A stretch of DNA of 64,000 bases from Flavobacteriales bacterium. GTDB lineage: Bacteria; Bacteroidota; Bacteroidia; Flavobacteriales; Flavobacteriaceae. The notes under the pieces were generated by a model. It searched no databases, was not told where the DNA came from, and saw only the letters and a program-made list of their open reading frames with translations. Each line of letters starts with the position of its first letter. Position 1 is the first letter of the stretch. The translations under genes were made by a program, and so were the position numbers. Location: NCBI GenBank assembly GCA_027067965.1, contig JAMOUV010000015.1, positions 1 to 64,000 of the forward strand, given 5' to 3'. Shown piece by piece: positions 44,307-53,076 of the stretch.

Positions 44307-44778
44307 GGCTGAAGTGTTTTTATGGGTCAAATTTCCGGTATTCATTTTACCTATTTATCATTTTTTAGGGTGATTTTATATCATTCTCAAGGGTGAAATC
44401 CTATTTTTTTGTTAATAAAATTTACCAAATCTAATTTTCATAAAATTTAAAAAAATGAAGTAAAATCGGGTTCAGACCAAAAGTATTAAGGGGATTATCG
44501 CGAATAAATTTAAATTGTTTTATATCAACATTTTAAATTATTTTCACTACATGTCTCGTTGAAAAAAGAATAATGATGTAAAGTTGTTAATTTTTCTTGA
44601 TTTTCATTATTATTAATTAATCTTATTCATTTTTATCAGAAAAATAATATCAAAGGATGACAAAAAAGCTTGATTAAAATAAATCCTTTATTAAACGGAA
44701 ATAAAAAAATTTGATTTAATTTGATTTAGATTTTATAAAACGGTCATCATAAAGAATAATTTATTTCTAGTATAGGAT
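44307..44778. other. AT-rich upstream region of the seven-gene operon
   Basis: This stretch of about 470 bases holds no credible gene. It is very AT-rich with many short T and A runs. On the minus strand two exact TAnnTTTG boxes are present (44426-44433 and 44478-44485), both facing the OmpA-family gene and leaving leaders of about 110-170 nt. The long leader and low GC content would suit transcriptional control, but no operator or riboswitch fold is recognised. Confidence 0.55.
44426..44485 (-). promoter_or_regulatory. Two candidate -7 promoter boxes for the seven-gene operon
   Basis: CAAATCTA (44426-44433) and CAAAAGTA (44478-44485) read TAGATTTG and TACTTTTG on the minus strand, both exact TAnnTTTG matches. 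Neither has a clear -33 TTG at 19-21 bp. Confidence 0.45.
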
Positions 44779-45609
44779 TTATCGCATCGGCTCGCTTTTC
44801 TTCTTATAACGCTTTCTATTACTAAAAATTTCGGGTTTGAAATTATCAAAATCATCAAAAGCGATTCGGTCCGAAAATCGGAGAGTAAGCCAAACGTTTA
44901 GTGAAGTGGATGCAAAAATAACTACCAGAATCATGATTTGATATTTGACGGCCACCATCGGATCGCTACCACCGAGAATTTGACCGGTCATCATGCCGGG
45001 CAATGCAATTAAACCCATTATGGCCGTAGTGGCAATCAAGGGATTGAATGCCCGCTGTAAAGCATAACGAATAAAGGGTTGTAAGGCCTCACTGTGCGTG
45101 GCTCCATTGGCCAACTCCCACCTGTAGGTGACCATTTCGTCGTCAATTCTTTTGTAATAGGCATCCAAAGCAATAATGACATTTTTCAAAGAATTTCCTA
45201 GCAGCATGCCTGTAATGGGTATAAAATAACGGGCGGTAAGGATATTTTTCAGCCCGATTACCACGCCGAGAAAATAATAATCGATCAATACTATGCTCAA
45301 AATGGTAGCCAATAATACGGGAAAGAAAAAAAGTTTAAGCCGCAATCCGGTTCGTTTAATAATCGTGTAAGAAGCCACGATGGTCATCACAACAATCCAA
45401 AGTAAATTTATCCATGGATTATCCCATTTAAAAATATATTCCAAATATAATCCCACCAAAAGCAATTGGACGGTCATCCTAAACAATGCCCATAAAGTGG
45501 GTTTGACCAATCCGGTTCGGTAGGCATAAAAAATAATCAAAGGCACCAACATCAGGAAATAACCCGAAATCAAATAAAGCCAAGGGATATCGATAACACC
45601 TTTGTTCAT
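44779..45609 (-). CDS. fetB: FetB/YbbM-like ABC transporter permease (UPF0014)
   Basis: A 276-residue inner-membrane permease of the UPF0014 family, whose E. coli member FetB, with FetA, exports iron. About seven hydrophobic helices are visible. The conserved loop GLKNILTARYFIPITGMLLGNS is followed by the cytoplasmic helix WELANGATHSEALQPFIRYA, which should contact the ATPase, and by LIALPGMMTGQILGGSDP, the hallmark of the family. The start overlaps the ATPase gene end by 4 bp. The pair may export ferrous iron or another metal; the metal cannot be told from sequence. Confidence 0.88.
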   Translation of the reverse strand: MNKGVIDIPWLYLISGYFLMLVPLIIFYAYRTGLVKPTLWALFRMTVQLLLVGLYLEYIFKWDNPWINLLWIVVMTIVASYTIIKRTGLRLKLFFFPVLLATILSIVLIDYYFLGVVIGLKNILTARYFIPITGMLLGNSLKNVIIALDAYYKRIDDEMVTYRWELANGATHSEALQPFIRYALQRAFNPLIATTAIMGLIALPGMMTGQILGGSDPMVAVKYQIMILVVIFASTSLNVWLTLRFSDRIAFDDFDNFKPEIFSNRKRYKKKSEPMR

Positions 45610-46214
45610 AATTCGATTATTTTATCCGCTCTTTTTATAAATTCTTCATCATGAGTGGCTGCCAATACGGTAGCTTCGGTTTGCATGAGATAATCCAAAA
45701 TTTTGACGGCAAGTTCGCGATTAAGTGCCGAAGTAGGTTCGTCCAATAGCATAATCGGTTTATGGAGCAAAACAGCCGATGCCAGCATAATACGTTGTTT
45801 TTGTCCGCCCGAAATTTCCTTAATATTCCTGTTTAACAAATCGGTTGAAATTTCGAAGAGATCAAAAATCCGATTTATTTCTTCTTCGCCGGGCATGGTA
45901 TTCAATTTAAAACCGAAAGGGGCATAAAACATTTCTTTGACCGTCGGAAAAACGGTAAATTGAAGTTCTTGCGGTACAAAAGAAGTGTGTGTTCTGATCC
46001 GGCGTACATGTTTCACGTCCAACGGCATTCCGTTTATGATAATTTTGCCTTCGAAATCCGGAACGAATCCCAACAAAACATTAAGCAAAGTGGATTTTCC
46101 GCTTCCGCTTTCGCCTTTAATCGCGACTTTTTCGCCTTGTGCTACATTAAAATTCAACCCGTTGTACAAATCGGTATCATTGAAGCGAACATGAAGATTT
46201 TTTACTTGAATCAT
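45606..46214 (-). CDS. fetA: FetA-like ABC transporter ATPase
   Basis: A 202-residue ATPase subunit. Walker A is GESGSGKST (near 34-42), the Q loop is SFVPQE, the signature is EISGGQKQR, Walker B is PIMLLDEPTSA, and the H loop is AATHDEEF. It is short and complete, as in FetA. It overlaps the permease gene by 4 bp (translational coupling). A -7 box sits directly before the start codon, so the message may be almost leaderless. Confidence 0.9.
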   Translation of the reverse strand: MIQVKNLHVRFNDTDLYNGLNFNVAQGEKVAIKGESGSGKSTLLNVLLGFVPDFEGKIIINGMPLDVKHVRRIRTHTSFVPQELQFTVFPTVKEMFYAPFGFKLNTMPGEEEINRIFDLFEISTDLLNRNIKEISGGQKQRIMLASAVLLHKPIMLLDEPTSALNRELAVKILDYLMQTEATVLAATHDEEFIKRADKIIEL

Positions 46215-46219
46215 AAATA

Positions 46220-46227
46220 CAAAGTTA
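46220..46227 (-). promoter_or_regulatory. Candidate -7 box immediately upstream of fetA
   Basis: CAAAGTTA reads TAACTTTG on the minus strand, an exact TAnnTTTG match, and ends only 5 bp before the fetA ATG. Transcription from it would give a leader of 0-3 nt. Confidence 0.5.
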
Positions 46228-46242
46228 CTAAAAGAGTTGAAA

Positions 46243-46290
46243 GTGGCTAGTGGCTAGTTCCTAATGGTTAGTTGCTAGTGGTTAGATGAT
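46243..46290. repeat. Short degenerate tandem repeat (GTGGCTAGT-type)
   Basis: Between fetA and the peptidyl-prolyl isomerase gene, a 9-10-bp motif (AGTGGCTAGT, TGGCTAGTTC, ATGGTTAGTT, GCTAGTGGTT) is repeated about five times with changes. It is non-coding. It could be a remnant of slipped-strand expansion. Confidence 0.65.
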
Positions 46291-46472
46291 AGTTTTAAAA
46301 GTCGCGATATATTCCGGTTTGATGATTATTGCCCAATTTTTTTCATTTGCACCTTTTCCCGGCACATCATTTGAAATAACTTCGGGCTTGAAAAATACCG
46401 GGACGACGGGCCGTAAAAACTTTCATTTGTCGGTAATTTTTAGCAATTTTGCGCAGTTTTAAAATATATGGC

Positions 46473-48401
46473 ATGAAAAGGAACGCTTTGTTTGTTTTAT
46501 TCCTTTTGTTTTTCGGTTTGGGTTCGGCTCAAAATAACAATGACACACTGATGAAAATCGGTGACGAAACCGTTACTGCAGAAGAATTCGAATATATGTT
46601 TACCAAGAATCTCGATTTGGTTCAAGATCCGAAACAAAAAGATATCGACTACTATAAAGAATTGTTTATCAATTACAAATTACAATTAATCGATGCCAAA
46701 AAACAAGGGTTTGATAAAAACATCAATTTCAAAAGAGATTTCAGGCACTACCGTAAAGAATTGGCAAAAAAATATCTTTCGGACCCTTCGATCAAAGACC
46801 GGCTCGTGCGGGAAGCATACGACCGTATGAAAAAAGACGTAAAGGTTTCGCATATCATGGTCATGGTCCCCGAAGATGCCACGCCCGCCGATACCCTCAA
46901 AGCATACAGGAAAATCCATCGCATTTACCGGCAATTAAAAAAAGGTCTTCCCTTTGAAAAAGCCGCATTGAAATACAGTGAAGACCCGTCGGTTGCGCAA
47001 AATAAAGGTCATTTGGGATGGATTACCGTATTTCAAACGGTTTATCCCTTTGAAACCATGGCTTACGAAACACCTGTAGGTCACTTCTCGAAACCCTTTC
47101 GTACGCGCTACGGTTATCATATTGTAAAAAAAGAAGATGAAAGACCCGCCGTATATAAGGTGCAAGTAGCCCAAATTTTGGTAGCGAAAAAAAATAATCC
47201 CGAAGCGGCCAAGCAAAAAATTCATAATATTTACCGCCAATTACAATCCGGAGAAGATAGTTTCGAGAATCTGGCCCGAAAATTTTCGGACGATGTGCGT
47301 ACGGCCAAAAAAGGTGGCGTGATGGCTCCCTTCGGGTTGCGCGAAAAAATTCCGGCATTCGAAAAGGAAGTATTTGGCCTGAAAAATGCCGGCGATATAT
47401 CCAAACCCTTCGAAACGGACCATGCATGGCATATCGTCAAATTGATTAAAAAATTCCCGGTGCCGCCTTTTAGCGAAGTTAAAAAAACATTGGAAAATAA
47501 CATACTCAAAAGTGACCGTTCGCAACTGGGTCAAAAAAAATTACTGGAAAAACTCCGCAAGGAATTAAAAATTGAAATGAAAAATTCTTTGCAACCCGTT
47601 TACAAATCGGTCAATGAAGATTTTTTCAAACGACAATGGCAATTTCCCAAAGAATTTGAAAAAAGAGACGAGGTTTTATTTTTCATCAATAATGAATATC
47701 CGGTTACTTACGGAGATTTCATGACTTACTTATATCGTCATCAAATGAACAGACCGGAGGCGTTCAAACAAAAGAAAGCCGTCATTGACAGCTTATTTGA
47801 AAAATTCAAAGACGAACAGTTATTAAAATACTACGAAAAGAATTTGGAAAAATTCTATCCCGATTTTGCCCGGACTATTAAAGAATACTACGACGGATTG
47901 CTCCTGTTTAATTATAAATCCCAACAAATTTGGGAAAAAGCCATGAAAGATACCTTAGGTATTCAAAAATTTTACGAAGCCAACCGGTCTAAATACCAAC
48001 GGAAAGGAAAAATCAAATATGCAATCATTCAGACTTCAGATAAAAAATTGGCAAAAAAATTGTATCGTGCTCTTAAAAGGAAAAAAAGCGAAGAAGAATT
48101 GCGCCGGATAGCCGGAGACAAAGCGATTATCCATGTGAAAATATTGGATGAGCCCGAGCCGGGTAAAATTCAAACACTTAAAAAGCGGATTTTTGAGAAA
48201 AAAGACAATAAATACATGGTCAAAGGCGTTTTGGAGACAATTCCCGCTTATGTACCCCCTTTAAAAGAAATACGCGGCAAGGTGATCAGTGATTATCAAA
48301 CCGAATTGGAAAAACGATTGCTGGAAGATTTAAAGAAGAAATATCCCGTAAAAATTTATGAAGATACTTGGAAAAAAATACGTGCCAAATACAAACATTA
48401 A
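46473..48401 (+). CDS. Periplasmic parvulin-type peptidyl-prolyl isomerase with two PPIC domains
   Basis: A 642-residue exported foldase. I start at the ATG at 46473, which opens the signal peptide (ends GLGSAQ). After a SurA-like helical N domain (about 25-115), two parvulin domains follow: about 125-225 (VSHIMVMVPEDATPADT, VGHFSKPFRTRYGYHIVKKED) and about 230-330 (VAQILVAKKNNPEAA, GGVMAPFGLREKIPAFE, HAWHIVKLI). The C-terminal part is long and helical. Such proteins fold outer-membrane proteins. It is the first of four tightly packed genes; the next start lies inside its last codons. Confidence 0.87.
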   Translation: MKRNALFVLFLLFFGLGSAQNNNDTLMKIGDETVTAEEFEYMFTKNLDLVQDPKQKDIDYYKELFINYKLQLIDAKKQGFDKNINFKRDFRHYRKELAKKYLSDPSIKDRLVREAYDRMKKDVKVSHIMVMVPEDATPADTLKAYRKIHRIYRQLKKGLPFEKAALKYSEDPSVAQNKGHLGWITVFQTVYPFETMAYETPVGHFSKPFRTRYGYHIVKKEDERPAVYKVQVAQILVAKKNNPEAAKQKIHNIYRQLQSGEDSFENLARKFSDDVRTAKKGGVMAPFGLREKIPAFEKEVFGLKNAGDISKPFETDHAWHIVKLIKKFPVPPFSEVKKTLENNILKSDRSQLGQKKLLEKLRKELKIEMKNSLQPVYKSVNEDFFKRQWQFPKEFEKRDEVLFFINNEYPVTYGDFMTYLYRHQMNRPEAFKQKKAVIDSLFEKFKDEQLLKYYEKNLEKFYPDFARTIKEYYDGLLLFNYKSQQIWEKAMKDTLGIQKFYEANRSKYQRKGKIKYAIIQTSDKKLAKKLYRALKRKKSEEELRRIAGDKAIIHVKILDEPEPGKIQTLKKRIFEKKDNKYMVKGVLETIPAYVPPLKEIRGKVISDYQTELEKRLLEDLKKKYPVKIYEDTWKKIRAKYKH

Positions 48402-49218
48402 ATTCTTGATTATCCTTATCTTATTATGGATTTCGGGAAGTTGTACTTTATCTAACGAAAAGCCGAAAACACCGGTGGTAAAAGTATTTGACAAAATGTT
48501 ATATGCCGAAGATATTCCTGTTTCCATATACAAAAATTCCGACGACAGTATTCGTGCCGTCAAACATTATATTGATCAATGGATTCGAAATACCGTCTTT
48601 ATTCATTTTGCCGAAAAAAATGTGGATACCGCATATATTAATCGTTTATTGGAAGAATATCGTCAGGATTTGCTTCGGGACATGTATTCCAATAAATTGA
48701 AACAAAAATTAAGAGACGAGATACAAATTTCGGATAATGATATCGAAACATTTTACAACGAACAAAAAAAGAATTTTCCCGCCAAAGACACATTAATAAA
48801 ATGGCGTTTTCTTATAGTAGATTCAAAAGAAAAAGACCGGTATAAAATCAAAAAATTATTTTTTTCCAAAAAACAAGAAGATCAACAGGAATTGGAAAGT
48901 TACTTTTCCAAATTTTTGGCTTATAAAACCGACACCACCGGATGGCTTACATATAAAGAAGCAAAAAAAATAGTACCGGTCCTGCCCAAATTATATTCGC
49001 GAAAATATTCCCTTACGCTATCTCAAAAAAACCGTTTATATTTGATTCAAATTATCGATATGAAATTGCCCGGGGAGATTTTACCTTTGGAATATGTAAA
49101 AAGCCGTATAAAATCTTTCGTTATCGAAAAAAAATTAAACAAAAAAATTCACCAGATTCAAAACGAAATGCTCAATCAAGCTTATAAAAAACAAAAAATA
49201 AAACAATACAACCCATGA
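48358..49218 (+). CDS. SurA-like lipoprotein chaperone without visible PPIC motif
   Basis: A 286-residue lipoprotein (lipobox ISGSC near residue 29). The start at 48358 overlaps the upstream gene by 44 bp; a GTG at 48382 (MPNTNIKFLI) is an alternative with a shorter leader. The body is Lys-rich and helical (LRDEIQISDNDIETFYNEQKKNF is cut here to its start LRDEIQISDND). It resembles the SurA/PrsA N-terminal chaperone domain, but I see no G-x-L-G-W or H-I-V parvulin signature. It is flanked by two isomerase genes and overlaps the next by 4 bp, so it probably works with them. Confidence 0.65.
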   Translation: MKILGKKYVPNTNIKFLIILILLWISGSCTLSNEKPKTPVVKVFDKMLYAEDIPVSIYKNSDDSIRAVKHYIDQWIRNTVFIHFAEKNVDTAYINRLLEEYRQDLLRDMYSNKLKQKLRDEIQISDNDIETFYNEQKKNFPAKDTLIKWRFLIVDSKEKDRYKIKKLFFSKKQEDQQELESYFSKFLAYKTDTTGWLTYKEAKKIVPVLPKLYSRKYSLTLSQKNRLYLIQIIDMKLPGEILPLEYVKSRIKSFVIEKKLNKKIHQIQNEMLNQAYKKQKIKQYNP

Positions 49219-50582
49219 AATATTATACAGTCATATTGATTCTTTTATTATTTAGTCACAATTTACTTGCCCAGCAAAACAAAAAACGCATCAAAGTGGA
49301 CGGAATTGCCGCCATTGTGGGAAGCGAAGCCGTCTTTATGTCCGATATTCAAGCACTAAAGCTCCAATTAAAAGAACAGGGCTTGCTTACCGATGATACG
49401 GATGATTGTAAAATTTTGGAAACTATTCTCAAAGAAAAAGTATTGGTCAACGAAGCCCTTCGTGATACGACCATAACCAAAAATGTTACACGAGAAACCG
49501 TAAGAGAACAGGCCCGCCAACAATTAAATTACATTAAAGCCCAAGCCGGCGGATTGGAGCAGGTTTTGGATATGTATAACAAAAACTCGGAGGAAGAATT
49601 GCTCGAAGCCATTACCGATTTCAACTACAAACGCGAACTTGCTTCGGCCATGCAAAATAAAATTACCGAAAACATTGAAATAACACCCGACGAAGTAAAA
49701 GAATTTTTTGAAAGTATTCCTCAAGAAGAATTACCCGAATTTTCCACCCAAGTCGAATTACAACAAATCGTAATAAAACCCAAACCCGACAAAGAAGAAG
49801 AAGAACGTGTGGTCAAACGTCTGAATGAAATTAGAGAAGATATATTGAAAGGCGACAAAACCTTTCGCGCGCAAGCCGTCTTATATTCCGAAGATCCCGG
49901 CACGCGCATTAACGGCGGGCTTATGACCATTGATAAAAACACCCCTTTGGTTCAAGAATTCAAGGATATCGCTTTTATGTTGGAAGAAGGAGAAATATCC
50001 AAGCCATTCAAAACCGACTACGGCTGGCATATCGTGACCGTCGAAAAAATCAAGGGGCGAAAACGCGATATCAGACACATCCTGATGATACCTAAAATCA
50101 AACAAAAAAATAAAGACGAAGCCAAAAAATTGTTGCAAGACATTAAAGAAAAAATCGAAAAAGGCGAACTCACTTTTGAAGAAGCAGCCAAAAATTTTTC
50201 CGATGACGAACAATCGGCAAAACTCGGCGGATTACTCATTGACCCCAACAGCAATGAAAGTTTATTGGAAGTAACCCGCCTTGACCCTAAAATCCACGGG
50301 CAACTTATAGGAAGAAATGAAGGAGACATCACGGATATTATCGAAGAAACGGATCCGGCCGGACGTATTTCTTACAAAATTTATAGAGTTAAGAAAAAAA
50401 TCCCTGCTCATAAAGCCGATTTCATAAAAGATTATGCTAAAATCGCGCAAATGGCCTTGGAAGCCAAAAAACAAAAGAAAATAAAAGAATGGATTAAAGA
50501 CCGGATAAAAAACATTTATATCCGGCTGGCGGATGAATATAAAAATTGTAATTTTGAAATAAATTGGACAGCCAATGAATAA
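49215..50582 (+). CDS. SurA-like periplasmic peptidyl-prolyl isomerase
   Basis: A 455-residue exported SurA homologue (signal peptide ends NLLAQ). The N-terminal chaperone domain (about 25-170) starts KVDGIAAIVGSEAVFMSDI, the SurA-typical opening. Two PPIC domains follow: about 175-280 (VELQQIVIKPK, YSEDPGTRINGGLMTIDKNT, FKTDYGWHIVTVEKI) and about 285-390 (IRHILMIPKI, FSDDEQSAKLGGLLIDPN). It overlaps the lipoprotein gene by 4 bp (ATGA) and the MoxR gene by 8 bp. The role is outer-membrane protein folding. Confidence 0.9.
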   Translation: MKYYTVILILLLFSHNLLAQQNKKRIKVDGIAAIVGSEAVFMSDIQALKLQLKEQGLLTDDTDDCKILETILKEKVLVNEALRDTTITKNVTRETVREQARQQLNYIKAQAGGLEQVLDMYNKNSEEELLEAITDFNYKRELASAMQNKITENIEITPDEVKEFFESIPQEELPEFSTQVELQQIVIKPKPDKEEEERVVKRLNEIREDILKGDKTFRAQAVLYSEDPGTRINGGLMTIDKNTPLVQEFKDIAFMLEEGEISKPFKTDYGWHIVTVEKIKGRKRDIRHILMIPKIKQKNKDEAKKLLQDIKEKIEKGELTFEEAAKNFSDDEQSAKLGGLLIDPNSNESLLEVTRLDPKIHGQLIGRNEGDITDIIEETDPAGRISYKIYRVKKKIPAHKADFIKDYAKIAQMALEAKKQKKIKEWIKDRIKNIYIRLADEYKNCNFEINWTANE

Positions 50583-51528
50583 TGTCGAAAAGACATTCGA
50601 ATTGCTTTCGGAAAAATATCCGAAACTAAAATCCGAAATAGCCAAAGTTATTATCGGTCAGGAAGACATTATCCATAAAATCCTTTTATCGATTTTCTCC
50701 AACGGGCACAGTTTATTAATCGGCGTTCCCGGACTGGCCAAAACCTTAATGATCCAAAGCATATCCGAAGCGATGGACTTGACTTTCAATCGCATTCAAT
50801 TCACCCCCGACCTGATGCCTTCGGATATTTTGGGTAATGAAATCTTGGATGCCGACAGACGTTTCAAGTTTATCAAAGGACCCATTTTTGCGAATATTAT
50901 TTTGGCAGATGAAATCAACCGGACGCCACCCAAAACCCAGTCGGCCTTATTGGAAGCCATGCAAGAAAAAAAAGTGACGATAGCGGGAAACGATTTTATT
51001 TTGGACCAACCCTTCTTTGTTCTGGCCACCCAAAACCCTATTGAACAAGAAGGCACCTATCCCCTACCCGAAGCCCAGCTGGACCGTTTCATGTTTTCGC
51101 TCAATGTGGATTATCCTTCATTGGAAGAAGAAATAGATATAGTAACCCGCACGACGGGACAAAAAACCGGAAAAATAAATCCCGTCATGGGAAAAGAAGA
51201 GATTTTAGCCATTCAAGAATTGGTCCGGCAAGTTCCCGTAACCGCTCATGTAGTGGAATATGCCGTCAATGTGGTTCGAAGAACACGAACCGGAAAGAAT
51301 GCACCGGAAATTATTCAAAAATATATCCGCTACGGAGCCGGCCCGCGCGCTTCGCAATATATGATTTTAGGCGCCAAAGCCCATGCATTGACCCGCGGAA
51401 AATTGTCGCCCGACATCGAGGATGTGCAATATATTGCCGAGAATATATTATCGCACCGGATTCTTCGAAATTATAAAGCGGAAGCCGAAGGAATCTCCGA
51501 AAAGGAAATCATCGAAAATATTTTATAA
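50575..51528 (+). CDS. MoxR family AAA+ ATPase
   Basis: A 317-residue AAA+ ATPase of the MoxR family. Walker A is GVPGLAKT, Walker B is IILADEINRTPP, and the sensor-1 region is FVLATQNPIEQEGTYPLPEAQLDRF. The C-terminal lid ends GISEKEIIENIL. MoxR proteins act as chaperones for metal-dependent or von Willebrand-domain partners; no such partner gene lies directly here. The start overlaps the SurA-like gene by 8 bp, so it is made from the same operon. It converges with ridA without an obvious terminator between. Confidence 0.9.
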   Translation: MNNVEKTFELLSEKYPKLKSEIAKVIIGQEDIIHKILLSIFSNGHSLLIGVPGLAKTLMIQSISEAMDLTFNRIQFTPDLMPSDILGNEILDADRRFKFIKGPIFANIILADEINRTPPKTQSALLEAMQEKKVTIAGNDFILDQPFFVLATQNPIEQEGTYPLPEAQLDRFMFSLNVDYPSLEEEIDIVTRTTGQKTGKINPVMGKEEILAIQELVRQVPVTAHVVEYAVNVVRRTRTGKNAPEIIQKYIRYGAGPRASQYMILGAKAHALTRGKLSPDIEDVQYIAENILSHRILRNYKAEAEGISEKEIIENIL

Positions 51529-51613
51529 ATCCACAATTATACTACTTCCCGAAAGCGATATTCATGCAACCGGATTGATATACTTTATGAAAAAATTACA
51601 ACTAATTCAGCCC

Positions 51614-51994
51614 TTATTTAACGGCTATCACCGAAATTTCCACCGGCACATCTTTAGGTAAGCGGGCCACTTGGACCGTTTCACGAGCAGGTGGAATCGA
51701 TCCTTCAAAAAAACTGCCGTATATTTCATTCACTTTGGCAAAATCATTCATATCTTTTAAAAAAATGCTGGTTTTTACCACTTTATCCAAACTCGAACCG
51801 GCGGCTTTTAGAATGCTTTTCAGATGATTCATTACCAAATAAGTGGCTTTTTCGACATCTCCGGTTTCTATCTCACCGGTTACCACATCCAAAGGAATTT
51901 GACCCGATACAAAAATAAATCCTTGATACTCAATGGCTTGACTATACGGCCCGATGGGAGCGGGCGCATTTGAAGAAATAACTTGTTTTTTCAT
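51614..51994 (-). CDS. ridA: RidA family enamine/imine deaminase
   Basis: A 126-residue cytoplasmic trimeric enzyme that hydrolyses reactive enamines/imines made by PLP enzymes, such as 2-aminoacrylate. It shows the family pattern APAPIGPYSQAIEYQGFIFVSGQIPLD, the catalytic Arg in PPARETVQVARLPKD and the Glu in VEISVIAVK. The length is normal. It is transcribed alone, convergent with the MoxR operon and divergent from the SRPBCC-GyrI gene. Confidence 0.95.
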   Translation of the reverse strand: MKKQVISSNAPAPIGPYSQAIEYQGFIFVSGQIPLDVVTGEIETGDVEKATYLVMNHLKSILKAAGSSLDKVVKTSIFLKDMNDFAKVNEIYGSFFEGSIPPARETVQVARLPKDVPVEISVIAVK

Positions 51995-52044
51995 GATTTT
52001 TAATTAGTTTTGTTTCATAATATATTAAATTTTGATGGAAATCT

Positions 52045-53076
52045 ATGTGTGATTTCAGGAAGATTTTTAAATACGGAAACAAAAAACAATTTTTTGCCAT
52101 CGTTTCCCTGCTTGCTCTACTTGCCGCTGCGATTGGTTTCGTCATCTATCAATCAGCCCAAAAAAGAGTAAATATAACCAAAGAGTTTACAGTAAATGTT
52201 CCTCCCACCGTACTCTACACCACTTTGGATAGTAAACATCACCTAACCGAATGGAACGATATTTTAAGCGAACATCTGGATAGCATCGGTTTAGACAAAG
52301 TTTATCTTTCGCACGGAAAAAAGAAAATGGAAATTATTACCACCGAAAGAGAAGAATACACCCAACTTTCAAAAGAGGTATTTTTATCCAAATCGGGAAA
52401 CAGAATATTTTATTCGGAATGGCATTTTATTCCCATACAAGATACCGTAACCAAAGTCCGGGTTCATTTTAAAGGCGAATGCCCTTTTGTGTCCATTTTT
52501 AATCTTTCCATTAAAAAAGAAATCGATTCGTGCATGAATAATTTGATGGAAAATCTTCAGGACTTTTTGGAAACCAAGAAGAAATCCATTCGGTTTACAG
52601 TTCATGATCAATATAAGATTATCCCCGGCACTCCTTATTTATATCAAGAATTTCCTTACACCTTGGATTTCTTTAATATATTTAACGAGCATTCTCCATC
52701 TTTAATTTTATATACTTTTTCAAAAAATATTTATAACCGGGAATTCAAACCGTTTTTACTGTTTTATTTTGACAGAAAAGGAAACCAAATTTTAATAAAG
52801 AAATTCCGTGCCGCTTCTCCCCTGAGCCGCATTCCCGAAAAAATAGACAAAAAATATAAACTGGACACCCTTCAGCCGGGTTCATATTTCTGTGTGGGCT
52901 TTAACGGGAATTACAGTTGGCTTAAATATAATATTATTAAAACTTCCAAAATGATTCCCGATACCGTTCCTTTGGATGATTCACGCCCTTTTATGGTCAG
53001 GTTTATCAAGGGACATTCAAGTTCACCAAATCCCGAAGAATGGCTGACTGAAATTTATTATCCTGTCAAGAAATGA
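52045..53076 (+). CDS. Membrane-anchored SRPBCC plus GyrI-like effector-binding protein
   Basis: A 343-residue protein with one TM helix near the N terminus (about 16-38). Then comes a SRPBCC-type ligand-binding domain (about 45-180, VNITKEFTVNVPPTVLYTTL, HLTEWNDIL), followed by a GyrI/AraC-effector-like domain (about 190-343, ending PNPEEWLTEIYYPVKK). No DNA-binding domain is present, so it is probably not a transcription factor; it may bind a small molecule or peptide. It overlaps crcB by 4 bp, which links it to fluoride export in transcription if not in function. Confidence 0.75.
   Translation: MCDFRKIFKYGNKKQFFAIVSLLALLAAAIGFVIYQSAQKRVNITKEFTVNVPPTVLYTTLDSKHHLTEWNDILSEHLDSIGLDKVYLSHGKKKMEIITTEREEYTQLSKEVFLSKSGNRIFYSEWHFIPIQDTVTKVRVHFKGECPFVSIFNLSIKKEIDSCMNNLMENLQDFLETKKKSIRFTVHDQYKIIPGTPYLYQEFPYTLDFFNIFNEHSPSLILYTFSKNIYNREFKPFLLFYFDRKGNQILIKKFRAASPLSRIPEKIDKKYKLDTLQPGSYFCVGFNGNYSWLKYNIIKTSKMIPDTVPLDDSRPFMVRFIKGHSSSPNPEEWLTEIYYPVKK

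Noticed and set aside
44426-44778. A riboswitch or structured leader in the long AT-rich region before the OmpA-family gene
   Set aside because: No conserved riboswitch blocks and no strong hairpins are seen; only AT-rich runs and promoter-like boxes.
46301-46472. A promoter for the isomerase operon at AGCAATTTTGC near 46442
   Set aside because: It does not match TAnnTTTG exactly (TA is too far from TTTG), so I do not list it as a feature.
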